This document shows positions 41,525-51,441 of a stretch of 64,000 bases of DNA, piece by piece; position 1 is the stretch's first letter; each line of letters begins with the position of its first letter. The notes beneath the pieces were generated by a model that was given only the letters and a program-made list of their open reading frames with translations, was not told the DNA's origin and did not search any database. Source of the DNA: Tateyamaria sp. ANG-S1 (GTDB taxonomy: Bacteria; Pseudomonadota; Alphaproteobacteria; Rhodobacterales; Rhodobacteraceae); NCBI RefSeq assembly GCF_000814025.1, contig NZ_JWLL01000004.1:1-64000 (forward strand). The letters run 5' to 3'. The translations under genes and the position numbers were made by a program.

Positions 41525-42523
41525 TCAGCGCAGGATCAGGCGCGGGGCCGGGGCCAGCGGGATAAAGCCCAGCCGAACAGCACCATCGCGGACGGTCAAT
41601 TCCACATCCAGTGTATCCTCATTTCCGGAGGCCTCGGCCAAAGCCTGAAACACGCTCTCCACCTGACCCCGCAGTTGAACGGGCAGGGCACCGACATTCT
41701 GGGCCAGATCCAGCATCGTGCGCCAGTTCTCGGCCTGAACAGCGATTGTCCCCGCGGGCATCCCTTGGGCATCGACCGTCAGATCTGCGCTCAGGTTGAA
41801 TTGCAGATCGCCCCAGATCGCCTCGGCCAGACGCAGGTCGATGACGCGCGGTTGCGGGCGGCGCTGGTCCAGCGCGCGCCGATCCCACGGTTTGTCGAAC
41901 GTGATGTCGGCGCGCATTTGCAGGCTGTCAAAGGCGCTGGGGAACGTGTCGGGCAGGCGCAAGTTACGCCGGGCGGCGCTGCCGGGGGCAAAGGCATTGG
42001 CGGTCGTGGTCAGGGCATATGTGGCCCCTTCGGTCTGCACCATGGTTAGGGTCAGATCATCGGCCTGCGCCACGATACCCTCAGCATCGTCCACCTGCCA
42101 CGCGCCCGCCGTCCATCCCAGCGCCTCAAGTTCAAGCGCGGTACCGGGATGCAGGTTCAGGGCCATGACGCCGTCGGCCATGGTCAGCATGGACCGGCCA
42201 AAGGGCGAGGCGATCAGGATCGGCTCACTGTCCAGCGCCACTGACACGTCGCCGGGCCAATAGGCAGGCGCGGAAATGTCCAGCGCGCGCGTGCGCATCG
42301 CGAGGCCCGCGTCCGGGTCGGCGAGGGCTACATCGCGCAGACCTGCCTTCAGCGTGATGGGAAAGCCGCCGCCGGTCACGTCCTGCACCTCGGCCTGCCA
42401 GCCTTCGGCAGCGCGGGCATCGAACCACGCGGCAAGGCCGCCGCGCAGGCCGGAGGATGCGGCCCACCACCATCCGCACCAGGCCAGAACAGCCAGTGCA
42501 ACGATCCACATCAGCTTGCGCAT
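41525..42523 (-). CDS. DUF2125 family exported protein
   Basis: 332 residues. A single N-terminal hydrophobic segment (MRKLMWIVALAVLAWCGWWW) anchors or exports it. The mature part is beta-rich with repeated A-D-x-L-T/A-x-D-I-S patterns (ALDISAPAYWPGDVSV, RADITFDKPWDRRAL). DUF2125 is found almost only in alphaproteobacteria and has no established function; an AsmA-like envelope role is a guess. It is divergent from the cyclotransferase gene. Confidence 0.85.
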   Translation of the reverse strand: MRKLMWIVALAVLAWCGWWWAASSGLRGGLAAWFDARAAEGWQAEVQDVTGGGFPITLKAGLRDVALADPDAGLAMRTRALDISAPAYWPGDVSVALDSEPILIASPFGRSMLTMADGVMALNLHPGTALELEALGWTAGAWQVDDAEGIVAQADDLTLTMVQTEGATYALTTTANAFAPGSAARRNLRLPDTFPSAFDSLQMRADITFDKPWDRRALDQRRPQPRVIDLRLAEAIWGDLQFNLSADLTVDAQGMPAGTIAVQAENWRTMLDLAQNVGALPVQLRGQVESVFQALAEASGNEDTLDVELTVRDGAVRLGFIPLAPAPRLILR

Positions 42524-42590
42524 ACGCGCCCCTTTCCCTTTGCGGTCAAATCGGGTCTACCCCACCCGGCAACGAGAGGACCAGTAAACA

Positions 42591-43121
42591 ATGACCATGT
42601 GGGTGTTCGGCTATGGTAGCCTGCTTTGGAACCCCGGCTTCGAGGTTGCGGAGTCGGTGCGCGGGACCCTGCCGGGCTGGGCGCGGTCATTCTGCATGCG
42701 GTCAATCCACCACCGCGGATCTGAAACCGAGCCGGGCCTCGTGCTGGCGCTTGATGCCGCCGCGCAGGCGGCGTGTGACGGCGTGGCCCTGCGCGTCGCA
42801 CCGGGGACCGAAGATGCGACATTGGACTACCTGCGTGAACGCGAGCTGATTTCGTCGGCTTATCTTGAGCGGATGTTGCAGGTCGGGCTGAGCGATGGGC
42901 GGCAGGTCACGGCGGTGACCTACGTCATCGACCCGGATCACGTGCAATATTGCGGCGGCCTGCCGCTGGAAGAGCAGGCGCAGATCATCGCCCATGCCCG
43001 TGGCGGGCGCGGTCCCAACAGCGAATATCTTTACAATACCGCCCAGCATCTGAGCGCACTGGGCGTGGCCGACCCCGACCTTGACTGGCTGTCGCGCCGC
43101 GTTGCAGCAATCCTGGGATAA
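42591..43121 (+). CDS. Gamma-glutamylcyclotransferase (ChaC-like)
   Basis: 176 residues. WVFGYGSLLWNPGF is the YGSL substrate-binding motif of the family. The catalytic glutamate is most likely in LRERELISSAY. ChaC-type enzymes cleave gamma-glutamyl bonds of glutathione to 5-oxoproline and Cys-Gly. GAGGACC lies 12 bases before the first ATG; a second ATG two codons in is also possible. Confidence 0.9.
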   Translation: MTMWVFGYGSLLWNPGFEVAESVRGTLPGWARSFCMRSIHHRGSETEPGLVLALDAAAQAACDGVALRVAPGTEDATLDYLRERELISSAYLERMLQVGLSDGRQVTAVTYVIDPDHVQYCGGLPLEEQAQIIAHARGGRGPNSEYLYNTAQHLSALGVADPDLDWLSRRVAAILG

Positions 43122-43195
43122 ATCCTTGGCGCTTTTGCACAAAAGCCGATAGGCTGCTGCGAAAGCAAAACAGAGCAGGGGTCAGGAGCCACCGC

Positions 43196-44401
43196 ATGGC
43201 ACGGACCACACCCGACGCGCAGCCGCATTTTTCCCAGCCCGTTCAACAGATTTTCGCGATGGTCTTTGTGCTGGGCCTATCGCTTTTTGGCGCGATCATC
43301 GCATTGCCGCGCGTCCTGCCTGTGTTCGAGGCGAACCCCTATCTGAACGGGTTCATCCTCGTGGTCTTTTTCATCGGCGTGATCGCCTGTTTCTGGCAGG
43401 TGTTTTCGCTGATCTCTTCCGTACGTTGGATCGAGGAGTTTGCGAGCGACAGGGCGGACGCTCAGACGCAGGCGCCGCAGCTTCTGGCCTCACTCGCCTC
43501 GCTCTTGCGGTCGCGTGGCGCGCGGATGCAGCTGTCGGCGACCTCCACACGCTCCATTCTGGACTCAGTGGCCACACGGATTGACGAGGTGCGGGACATC
43601 ACGCGCTACATCGTCAACATGCTGATTTTCCTGGGTCTTCTGGGCACATTCTATGGCCTCGCCACCACCGTGCCCGCCGTGGTCGACACGATCCGCAGCC
43701 TCGCGCCGCAAGAGGGCGAAGGCGGGGTCGAGGTGTTCAACCGGCTGATGACCGGCCTGGAAACGCAGTTGGGTGGCATGGGTGTCGCCTTCGCCTCGTC
43801 CCTGTTGGGTCTGGCCGGGTCCCTGATCGTGGGGCTGTTGGAGTTGTTCGCGGGCCGCGGCCAGAACCGGTTCTATCGCGAGCTTGAGGAGTGGTTGAGT
43901 TCGATCACCCGCGTCGGGCTCACCGATGCTGAGGGCGGCACCGATCAAAGTGCCATGGCGGGTGTGATTGACCATCTGGCGGAGCAGATGGAAAGCCTGC
44001 AAACCATGTTCACGCAGTCCGACATCAGCCGCGCCATGGTCGATGAAAAGCTGGGCACGCTGGCCGATGCGGTGGACCGGATGACCACGCGGCTGGAGGC
44101 GCAGGGGGGCGGCAATGACGCCCTGATGCGCGTGGCCGAAGGGCAGGACCGGCTGATCGAGGTGATCGAACGGCAGGGCACGGGCGAGGGGATCGATGCC
44201 GAAAGCCGAATGCGCCTGCGCTCCATCGACGTGCAGATGCTGCGCATCCTTGAGGAAATCAGCGCGGGCCGGCAGGAAAGCATGGCCGAGCTGCGCACCG
44301 ACATCTCGGCGCTGGCCACAGCCCTTAGCCAGCCGCGTGGGCAAAACCGCAGGGCAGGCGGGGGCCGCAACCGGCAGGATCAACCGGCAGGGGATAGCTG
44401 A
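43196..44401 (+). CDS. MotA/TolQ/ExbB proton-channel-like protein with long C-terminal tail
   Basis: 401 residues. Hydrophobic helices lie at about residues 20-40, 45-65, 140-165 and 195-220. The second pair (LIFLGLLGTFYGLA and GVAFASSLLGLAGSLIVG) matches the ExbB/TolQ/MotA core that forms the proton channel with a MotB/ExbD-type partner. The last 150 residues are a cytoplasmic coiled coil. The next gene, two bases away, encodes an OmpA-type peptidoglycan-binding protein, so the pair is a MotAB/TolQR-like ion-driven motor unit of unknown output. Confidence 0.85.
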   Translation: MARTTPDAQPHFSQPVQQIFAMVFVLGLSLFGAIIALPRVLPVFEANPYLNGFILVVFFIGVIACFWQVFSLISSVRWIEEFASDRADAQTQAPQLLASLASLLRSRGARMQLSATSTRSILDSVATRIDEVRDITRYIVNMLIFLGLLGTFYGLATTVPAVVDTIRSLAPQEGEGGVEVFNRLMTGLETQLGGMGVAFASSLLGLAGSLIVGLLELFAGRGQNRFYRELEEWLSSITRVGLTDAEGGTDQSAMAGVIDHLAEQMESLQTMFTQSDISRAMVDEKLGTLADAVDRMTTRLEAQGGGNDALMRVAEGQDRLIEVIERQGTGEGIDAESRMRLRSIDVQMLRILEEISAGRQESMAELRTDISALATALSQPRGQNRRAGGGRNRQDQPAGDS

Positions 44402-44403
44402 TC

Positions 44404-46350
44404 ATGGCGCTGTCCCGTCGCACAGGACAACGGTTCCAGGCCTCGATCTGGCCGGGCTTTGTCGATGCGATGACAGGCCTCTTGCTGGTGCTGATGTTCG
44501 TACTCACGATTTTCATGATCGTGCAGTTCGTGCTGCGCGAGACGATCTCGGGCCAGGAAAACGAACTGGATCAGCTTGCGGGCGAGGTGGCGGCACTGGC
44601 CCAGGCTCTGGGGCTTGAGGAACGGCGCGCGAACGAGCTTGATGCGCGCCTTCTGGAACTGAACACGACGCTGACGGACACAAGGGCACAGCTTGACCAG
44701 CAATCAGCCACAATTGCTGCCCTGACGGCAGAGCGCGATGCGCAGGCCACAGCTCTCGCGCAGGCCGAAACGCGCATCACCAGCTTTGAGGCTCAGGTGG
44801 CCGCCCTGATCGCGGATCGCGACGCAGCGCTCGACACCGTGGCGGGGCTCGAGGCCGAACAGACACGGCTTTTGTCCGAGCAAGAGGCGCTGAACCTCGC
44901 CCTTGCCGCCGCGCGCGACGAGGTCAGCGCACAGGAAGAAACGGCGCGCCTCGCAGCGGCCCGCACAGAGGCATTGCAGGCGCTGATCACGGACCTGCGC
45001 AATCGCAACGCCGAAAACGCCGACCAGACGGCAGCGCTGCAGGCCGATCTGAATGCCGCGCGTGAGGCACTGACCGAAGAAGAGGCCGCGCGCCTCGCCG
45101 AGGCCGCCGCCGCACAGGCGCTGCGCGACCGGCTGGAAAACGCGGATGCGGAACTGACCGCGATGACGCTGGCACTCGAAGCCCAGCGGCAAGAGGCCGA
45201 AGACACGCTCACCCTGCTGGCCGCAGCACGCGCAGCGGAAGAGGATCTGACCGACCGCCTTGCCGTGGCGCTGCTTGCTGCGGAAGCGGCCGAGGCGGCG
45301 GAAGCGCAATTGGCAGAACAGGGCACCGACCTGGCCGACCTGCGCGCGCAACTTGCCGCTGCCCTTGTGGAACGGGATGCGGCCCTCGCGGATGCAGAGG
45401 CGGCAGGCAGCACCAATGCCGAGGTGCGCGATCAATTGGCGGCGGCCCTCGCAGCCAAACTGGCGGCAGAGACCGATCTGGAAAGCCTCGGTGCCGACAC
45501 GCAAGAATTGCGCGCAGCACTCGCGGCGGCACTGGCCGAAAAGACGCAGGCCGAAGACGCACTGGCCACCCAGACCTCCGCCACCGAAGAGCGCGCCGCC
45601 CTCCTGGCCGCCGCGCGCGAGGCCCTGAGCGCAGAGGAAGCTGCGACGCAAGATGCGCAGCGCCAGACGGAACTCCTGAACCAGCAGGTCGCCAGCCTCC
45701 GCACCCAGCTGGGCCAGCTTCAGGCCCTGCTGGATGATGCGGTGTCGCGCGATGCGGCCAAGGACGTGCAACTCAGCACGCTCGGGCGCGACCTGAACAC
45801 CGCACTCGCCCGCGCAGCGCTCGAAGAGCGGCGCAGGCGCGAATTGGAAGAGGAAGAGCGCAAGCGGCTCGAAGCCGAGGCGCAGGATCTGGAACGCTAC
45901 CGGTCCGAGTTCTTCGGCGAGTTGCGTGACGTGCTCGGCGCACAGGAAGGCGTGCGGATCGTGGGCGACCGCTTTGTGTTCTCGTCCGAGGTTCTGTTCC
46001 CGCCCGGTGGCGCGGACCTGTCGGCCGAGGGGCGCGGCGAAATCGCCAAGATCGCCGACATTCTGCGCGGGGTGGCCGACGACATCCCGCAAGGGATCGA
46101 CTGGGTGCTTCAGGTGGACGGGCACACCGACAACGTGCCACTGTCCGGATTTGGAGAATTTGCGGACAACTGGGAACTCAGCCAGGCGCGGGCCTTGTCG
46201 GTCGTGCGCTATATGGTCAGCGCCCTCGGCCTGCCGCCGAACCGGCTGTCGGCCAACGGGTTTGGGCAATACCAGCCCATCGCGGCGGGCAATTCGCCCG
46301 ATGCACGCGCCCAGAACCGCCGGATTGAGTTGAAATTCACCGAGAAATAG
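44404..46350 (+). CDS. MotB/OmpA-type peptidoglycan-binding protein with long coiled coil
   Basis: 648 residues. One transmembrane helix near residues 19-40 (FVDAMTGLLLVLMFVLTIFM), whose Asp22 could be the proton site by position, as in MotB and ExbD. About 400 residues of Ala/Glu/Leu coiled coil follow, then an OmpA domain with FSSEVLFPPGGADLS, VDGHTDNVP, NWELSQARALSVVRYM and GFGQYQPIAAGNS. It would span the periplasm and hold peptidoglycan while driven by the upstream channel protein. The coiled coil is far longer than in MotB or TolR. Confidence 0.87.
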   Translation: MALSRRTGQRFQASIWPGFVDAMTGLLLVLMFVLTIFMIVQFVLRETISGQENELDQLAGEVAALAQALGLEERRANELDARLLELNTTLTDTRAQLDQQSATIAALTAERDAQATALAQAETRITSFEAQVAALIADRDAALDTVAGLEAEQTRLLSEQEALNLALAAARDEVSAQEETARLAAARTEALQALITDLRNRNAENADQTAALQADLNAAREALTEEEAARLAEAAAAQALRDRLENADAELTAMTLALEAQRQEAEDTLTLLAAARAAEEDLTDRLAVALLAAEAAEAAEAQLAEQGTDLADLRAQLAAALVERDAALADAEAAGSTNAEVRDQLAAALAAKLAAETDLESLGADTQELRAALAAALAEKTQAEDALATQTSATEERAALLAAAREALSAEEAATQDAQRQTELLNQQVASLRTQLGQLQALLDDAVSRDAAKDVQLSTLGRDLNTALARAALEERRRRELEEEERKRLEAEAQDLERYRSEFFGELRDVLGAQEGVRIVGDRFVFSSEVLFPPGGADLSAEGRGEIAKIADILRGVADDIPQGIDWVLQVDGHTDNVPLSGFGEFADNWELSQARALSVVRYMVSALGLPPNRLSANGFGQYQPIAAGNSPDARAQNRRIELKFTEK

Positions 46351-46368
46351 GGCGCACCAGGGTGCGCC
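46351..46368. terminator. Hairpin between convergent genes, possible bidirectional terminator
   Basis: GGCGCAC-CAGG-GTGCGCC with one more flanking base pair. It sits directly after the OmpA-like gene stop and before the M23 gene stop. There is no T-run, so confidence is low. Confidence 0.4.
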
Positions 46369-46374
46369 TTACGA

Positions 46375-47340
46375 TCAGCGCACCGTCGTGGTCCCCTGCA
46401 CGCGATCAATCTCGCGCCCATCGCGGCGCAGGATCACCGTGCCAGTATAGCGGCCCGTGGGCCAGCTTGCCGTCGTTAGCCTCTTGCCCACCGCACGGAA
46501 AAACTGCGCCTGATTGCGATCAAGCTCAACAGTTTGCTCAATCAATTCACCGCCGGGCCCATCAATGCGCAACTGCATCCTGTCACCCGCCTTGCCGCCA
46601 AAGGCATAGCCAAAAACCACGATAGCCGGGGCATCCACCGGCATCTGGGGCGCGGCCGCCGCGCCTGCCTTGATGTCATCATATTCGGGGACCGCGTCTG
46701 CAAACCCGACCTCCAATATCCCGCCGGGGCGATAGGCGGGCGGTGTCGTCCATAGGGTCGCGGTGCTGGGCGCGCCGCATTCAATCTGTCCGTCGGGATC
46801 AAAGGGATCGACGACCAGATTATCCTTGCGCAGCGTCATGTGGACATGGGGAAACTGCGTCCGCCCCGACAGGCCAATCTGCCCAAGCACGGTTCCGGTT
46901 TCGACACGGTCTCCTTTCCTGACAGTCACACTGCCGCGTTTGAGGTGACAATACTGCGTGCTCCACCCGCCCTCATGTTCAATCCGGACACCGTTGCCGC
47001 ATTCGCGCCCATCGACGCGGTTTTCGTCACCTTTGCGGTAGAGCCGGTCCTGCATCCCGTTCCGTGTGCCAGCAACAACGCCCGGGGCTACCGCGATCAC
47101 ATCAACACCGCGCCGCATCTGGTCCAGTGACCGCAGGGCAAAATCGGTACCCTGGTGCGTGTCGTAGCTCAGGCTGGAGCAGCGGTAATCCATCGCTCCG
47201 CGCGACGGATCGTGGTCTACATACTGCTGGATAAAGCAGTCGCGCCCCAGATCGCAGTCAATGGGCAGGCTCAAAGAAATATCCCCCGCAGCGACTGGCG
47301 CAGCGAGGGACAGGATCAGTGCAGCAAGGGCTGCGCGCAT
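46375..47340 (-). CDS. Exported M23 family metallopeptidase
   Basis: 321 residues from ATG 47340, whose first base is shared with the clpA stop (TGATG). A signal peptide ([19 protein letters not shown]) leads to the periplasm. The LytM/M23 zinc motifs are visible: HQGTDFALRS (His, Asp) and HVHMTLRKD (H-x-H), with QYCHLKRGSV and GQIGLSGRTQ between. Such enzymes cut peptidoglycan cross-links. A link to the upstream ClpA is only positional. Confidence 0.88.
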   Translation of the reverse strand: MRAALAALILSLAAPVAAGDISLSLPIDCDLGRDCFIQQYVDHDPSRGAMDYRCSSLSYDTHQGTDFALRSLDQMRRGVDVIAVAPGVVAGTRNGMQDRLYRKGDENRVDGRECGNGVRIEHEGGWSTQYCHLKRGSVTVRKGDRVETGTVLGQIGLSGRTQFPHVHMTLRKDNLVVDPFDPDGQIECGAPSTATLWTTPPAYRPGGILEVGFADAVPEYDDIKAGAAAAPQMPVDAPAIVVFGYAFGGKAGDRMQLRIDGPGGELIEQTVELDRNQAQFFRAVGKRLTTASWPTGRYTGTVILRRDGREIDRVQGTTTVR

Positions 47341-49661
47341 CAATCCGCCGTCAGAAGCGGGGGCTTGTCGCCCGAAATGCGCGGGTTGTCCGGACCAGAA
47401 AGTTTCAGGTCCAACTCGCCATTCTTGACGCCCACGCGGACAACGCCGCCCTTCATCAACTTGCCAAAGAGCAATTCTTCGGCCAGCGGCTTCTTGATAT
47501 GTTCCTGGATCACGCGGCCCAAGGGGCGCGCGCCCATCTTGTCGTCATAGCCCTTGTCGGCCAGCCATTCGGCAGCAGGCTTCGTCAATTCGATGGTCAC
47601 GTTGCGGTCCATCAGCTGCGCTTCCAGTTGCAGCACGAACTTCTCGACCACGGACAGGATCACATCCTTGCTCAGCGGTGCAAAGCTGATCACCGCGTCC
47701 AGACGGTTGCGGAACTCCGGCGTGAACGTGCGCTCGATGGCGGCGGTATCCTCGCCCTCGCGCCGCTCGCGGCCAAAGCCGACAGCGGCCTTCGCCATGT
47801 CCGAGGCACCGGCGTTCGACGTCATGATCAGGATCACGTTGCGGAAATCCACCGTGCGCCCATTGTGGTCGGTCAGCTGGCCGTTGTCCATGACCTGCAA
47901 CAGGATATTGTAGACATCTGGGTGCGCCTTTTCGATCTCGTCCAGCAGCAGCACGCAATGCGGATGCTGATCGACGCCATCGGTCAGCAGACCACCCTGG
48001 TCAAAGCCGACATAGCCCGGAGGGGCACCGATCAGGCGCGAAACAGCATGCTTCTCCATGTATTCCGACATGTCGAAGCGCAGCATTTCCACACCCAGGG
48101 TGTCCGCCAGTTGCTTGGCCACTTCGGTCTTCCCCACGCCCGTCGGCCCGGCAAAGAGGTAGTTGCCGATGGGCTTTTCAGGCTCACGCAGCCCTGCGCG
48201 CGCCAGTTTGATGGCCGAGGACAGCGCCTCGATCGCCGGGTCCTGACCGAACACCACGCGTTTCAATGACACTTCGAGGTCCTTGAGGGTCTCGGCATCG
48301 TCCTTGGACACGTTTTTCGGAGGAATGCGGGCGATCTTGGCCACAACATTCTCGATCTCCTTGGTGCCGATGGTCTTGCGACGCTTGGCGGCGGCGACCA
48401 GATGCTGGGCCGCACCCGCTTCGTCGATCACGTCAATCGCGCTGTCGGGTAGCTTGCGGTCATTGATGTAGCGGCTTGCCAGTTCGACAGAGGTCTTGAT
48501 CGCATCCGAGGTGTATTTGACGCCGTGGTGATCCTCGAAATAGGGCTTGAGGCCCTTGAGGATCTTGGTGGCATCTTCCACCGAAGGCTCATTCACATCG
48601 ATCTTCTGGAAGCGACGGCTCAGCGCGCGGTCCTTCTCGAAATGCTGGCGGAACTCTTTGTAGGTGGTCGAGCCCATGGTCCGCAGCTTGCCGCCCTGCA
48701 AGGCCGGTTTCAGCAGGTTCGATGCATCCATCGCACCACCCGAGGTGGCACCAGCACCGATCACGGTGTGGATCTCGTCGATGAACAGAACAGCATCCTT
48801 GTGCTCTTCCAACTCGGTCACAACGGCTTTCAGGCGCTCCTCAAAATCACCGCGATACCGCGTACCAGCAAGCAGCGCGCCCATGTCGAGCGAATAGATG
48901 GTCGTGCCAGACAGCACTTCCGGCGTCTCACCCGCCACGATCTTGCGCGCCAAACCCTCGGCGATGGCTGTCTTGCCCACACCGGGATCACCCACCAGCA
49001 GCGGGTTGTTCTTCCGGCGGCGGCACAGCACCTGAATGCAGCGCTCGACCTCGTCGGACCGGCCGATCAGCGGGTCAATATCTCCCTCGCGCGACTTCTC
49101 GTTCAGGTCCACGCAATACTTGGCCAGCGCGCTTTCTTTCTTCTCGCCCTCGGTCACGCCCTGCGGCTCTTCCTCGGCCTCCGGCGCACCGGAAACAGGG
49201 CGGCTTTCGCCAAAGGCGGGGTCCTTCGCCACGCCATGTGCAATAAAGTTCACGGCATCATAGCGGGTCATGTCCTGCTCCTGCAGGAAATAGGCCGCGT
49301 TCGATTCGCGCTCGGCAAAAATAGCGACCAGCACGTTGGCGCCGGTGACCTCTGTGCGGCCCGACGATTGCACGTGGATCGCCGCGCGCTGGATCACGCG
49401 CTGGAAGGCAGCAGTCGGCACCGCTTCGGAGCCGTCAATGTCTGTGACCAGGTTCGACAGATCGTCGTCCACAAACTCCTCAAGCGTGCCGCGCAGTTCA
49501 TCAATATCGACCGAACAGGCCTGCATGACACGGCGTGCATCGGGTTCGTCGATCAAAGACAGCAATAGGTGCTCGAGCGTTGCGAATTCGTGCCGGCGTT
49601 CGTTGGCCAGCGCAAGCGCCTGGTGGATGGCTTTTTCGAGTGTCGTCGAGAATGAAGGCAC
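47340..49661 (-). CDS. clpA: ATP-dependent Clp protease ATP-binding subunit ClpA
   Basis: 773 residues from GTG 49661, chosen because AAAGGAGC lies correctly upstream and the product begins [17 protein letters not shown]. There is a Clp N-domain (about 1-145). The first AAA module has Walker [10 protein letters not shown] and [10 protein letters not shown]; the second has GPTGVGKTE and [15 protein letters not shown]. ClpA unfolds proteins and feeds them to ClpP. The adaptor gene clpS, often next to it, is not seen in the flanking sequence. Confidence 0.96.
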   Translation of the reverse strand: MPSFSTTLEKAIHQALALANERRHEFATLEHLLLSLIDEPDARRVMQACSVDIDELRGTLEEFVDDDLSNLVTDIDGSEAVPTAAFQRVIQRAAIHVQSSGRTEVTGANVLVAIFAERESNAAYFLQEQDMTRYDAVNFIAHGVAKDPAFGESRPVSGAPEAEEEPQGVTEGEKKESALAKYCVDLNEKSREGDIDPLIGRSDEVERCIQVLCRRRKNNPLLVGDPGVGKTAIAEGLARKIVAGETPEVLSGTTIYSLDMGALLAGTRYRGDFEERLKAVVTELEEHKDAVLFIDEIHTVIGAGATSGGAMDASNLLKPALQGGKLRTMGSTTYKEFRQHFEKDRALSRRFQKIDVNEPSVEDATKILKGLKPYFEDHHGVKYTSDAIKTSVELASRYINDRKLPDSAIDVIDEAGAAQHLVAAAKRRKTIGTKEIENVVAKIARIPPKNVSKDDAETLKDLEVSLKRVVFGQDPAIEALSSAIKLARAGLREPEKPIGNYLFAGPTGVGKTEVAKQLADTLGVEMLRFDMSEYMEKHAVSRLIGAPPGYVGFDQGGLLTDGVDQHPHCVLLLDEIEKAHPDVYNILLQVMDNGQLTDHNGRTVDFRNVILIMTSNAGASDMAKAAVGFGRERREGEDTAAIERTFTPEFRNRLDAVISFAPLSKDVILSVVEKFVLQLEAQLMDRNVTIELTKPAAEWLADKGYDDKMGARPLGRVIQEHIKKPLAEELLFGKLMKGGVVRVGVKNGELDLKLSGPDNPRISGDKPPLLTAD

Positions 49662-49856
49662 GAGCGTGCTCCTTTCGATCGGGGTCGGGTGGGGGCGCCA
49701 AGGAATGTCGAGGCCCCGTACCAACCATGGCCTCATGTGTTTAAGTTTGGTTGAAGATCGCGCGGCTTCAAGGACTTTTTACGCCTTGACCCTCACAATG
49801 TCCGTGAGTGACGTTACGATGGTGTCGTTTTGGGCGTGTTGGTGGACCTGTCCGTC

Positions 49857-50624
49857 TCAGAAGTTGTCCTTCCGGGTGCGGATTTCGGCAAACACGTCGG
49901 CGGCGTTGGCACCTTTCATGCCCAAATGGGCCTGAATGGCGGGATCATGGGCGCGCAGAAATGGATTTGTGGCCAGTTCTTCGGACAAAAGCGATGGAAC
50001 GGTCGGGGTGCCCGATGCGCGTTTTTCGGCCACCTCGCGGACCCGATATATAAGATCGGGATTTTCGGGATCAATGGTCAGGGCGAATTTCCCGTTGGCG
50101 GCGGTGTATTCGTGGCCCGAGTAAACCACCGTGTCGCCGGGCAGGGCGGCCAGCTTCTGCAGGCTCTCATGCATCTGCGGCTTGGTGCCCTCAAACACGC
50201 GGCCACAGCCCAGGGCCATCAGGCTGTCGGCGGTGAAAACGGCCTTCGATCCTGCGAAATGAAAGGCGATATGCCCGACCGTGTGGCCAGAGACGTCGAT
50301 GACCGTTCCCACCTCGTCGCCGACTGAAATCGTATCACCTTCGACCACCTTCACATCCAGCGCAGGCAAACGCTCCGCATCCGCAGCGGCACCGACAACG
50401 CGGGCAGGGTGGGCGGCCAGGATCGCGGCCAGCCCGTCCACATGGTCGTAGTGGTGATGGGTCAGCAGCACGTCGGTCAGCCGCCAGCCGGTCTCGTCCA
50501 GCACCTCAAGGATGGGTGCCGCCTCGGGCGCATCAATCAGCGCGGTGGATTCAGTTGCCGCATCATGGGCGAGAAAGGCGTAATTGTCGCTCAGGCAGGG
50601 GATCGTGCGGATGTCGAGGGGCAT
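49857..50624 (-). CDS. gloB: Hydroxyacylglutathione hydrolase (glyoxalase II)
   Basis: 255 residues, the standard length of glyoxalase II. The zinc motif [12 protein letters not shown] is near residues 53-64. [30 protein letters not shown] and [14 protein letters not shown] supply the remaining ligands and substrate site. It hydrolyses S-lactoylglutathione to lactate and glutathione, completing methylglyoxal detoxification. The first enzyme, glyoxalase I, could be the VOC protein at 20.2 kb or lie elsewhere. Confidence 0.95.
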   Translation of the reverse strand: MPLDIRTIPCLSDNYAFLAHDAATESTALIDAPEAAPILEVLDETGWRLTDVLLTHHHYDHVDGLAAILAAHPARVVGAAADAERLPALDVKVVEGDTISVGDEVGTVIDVSGHTVGHIAFHFAGSKAVFTADSLMALGCGRVFEGTKPQMHESLQKLAALPGDTVVYSGHEYTAANGKFALTIDPENPDLIYRVREVAEKRASGTPTVPSLLSEELATNPFLRAHDPAIQAHLGMKGANAADVFAEIRTRKDNF

Positions 50625-50697
50625 GGCAATTCGGCTCTTTGTGCTTACTGTTAGGGTTCAAGGTGGTCCCAAAGGGCCAGATGGACAAGGGACGATC

Positions 50698-51441
50698 ATG
50701 CATCTCGACGTGCAGGACCTGCGCAACTTCTACTATCGCAGTGCGCTGGGGCGGGCGGCGCAGGCCTCGCTGCGGCGCAGGCTGGTGGAATTGTGGCCCG
50801 AGGCCAAGGGGCAGACGGTGGCGGGCTTCGGTTTTGCCGCGCCGCTCTTGCGTCCCTACATGGCCGATGCGCGGCGGGTGATTGCGCTGATGCCGGGCCC
50901 TCAAGGGGTGATGCCGTGGCCTGCGGACATGAACAACGTCTCGGTCCTGACCGAAGAAACCCTCTGGCCCATTGAAACCGGTCACGTGGACAAGCTGGTG
51001 ATGCTGCACGGGCTGGAAACATCCGAACGGGCCTACGACCTGCTGGAAGAGGCGTGGCGCGTGCTGGGGCCGGGGGGCAAGGCGCTGTTCATCGTGCCCA
51101 ACCGCGCCGGGTTCTGGAGCCGCCGGGACCGCACGCCCTTTGGCTACGGGCGACCCTATTCCGCAAGTCAGCTCGAAACCCAGTTGCGCAAACACCAGTT
51201 CCTGCCCGAACGGCATGTGGGCGCGCTGTACCAGATGCCCTCGGGGCGGCGGGTGTGGATGAAATCGGCCGCTATGTTCGAAAAGGTGGGGCGGCTCATG
51301 CCGGGCATGGTCGCAGGCGGCGCATTCATGGTCGAAGCCTCGAAACTGGTCTACCCGCCCAAGGGCAAGGTCGCCCGCTCCAAGGCCAAGCGGCAAACCG
51401 TGCCGCAGGGCGTCACAGCCCCGGTCGCGGGACGGGTCTAG
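50698..51441 (+). CDS. Class I SAM-dependent methyltransferase-like protein
   Basis: 247 residues from ATG 50698 ([19 protein letters not shown]). The protein has a degenerate motif I ([15 protein letters not shown]) and the motif III-like [21 protein letters not shown], typical of methyltransferase type 11. Motif I lacks the usual G-x-G-x-G, so SAM binding may be altered. The C-terminal 80 residues are basic. It is divergent from gloB, a pairing I recall from other Rhodobacteraceae. The substrate is unknown. Confidence 0.8.
   Translation: MHLDVQDLRNFYYRSALGRAAQASLRRRLVELWPEAKGQTVAGFGFAAPLLRPYMADARRVIALMPGPQGVMPWPADMNNVSVLTEETLWPIETGHVDKLVMLHGLETSERAYDLLEEAWRVLGPGGKALFIVPNRAGFWSRRDRTPFGYGRPYSASQLETQLRKHQFLPERHVGALYQMPSGRRVWMKSAAMFEKVGRLMPGMVAGGAFMVEASKLVYPPKGKVARSKAKRQTVPQGVTAPVAGRV

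Noticed and set aside
44704-46269. Long antisense open frame opposite the OmpA-like gene
   Set aside because: It mirrors the repetitive Ala/Glu coiled-coil codons of the real gene and yields a Cys/Arg-rich product without homology features.
43196-46350. Zorya-type defence (ZorA/ZorB-like MotA plus OmpA pair)
   Set aside because: The gene pair has the right general architecture, but no ZorC, ZorD helicase or ZorE nuclease follows; the next genes are an M23 peptidase and clpA on the other strand.
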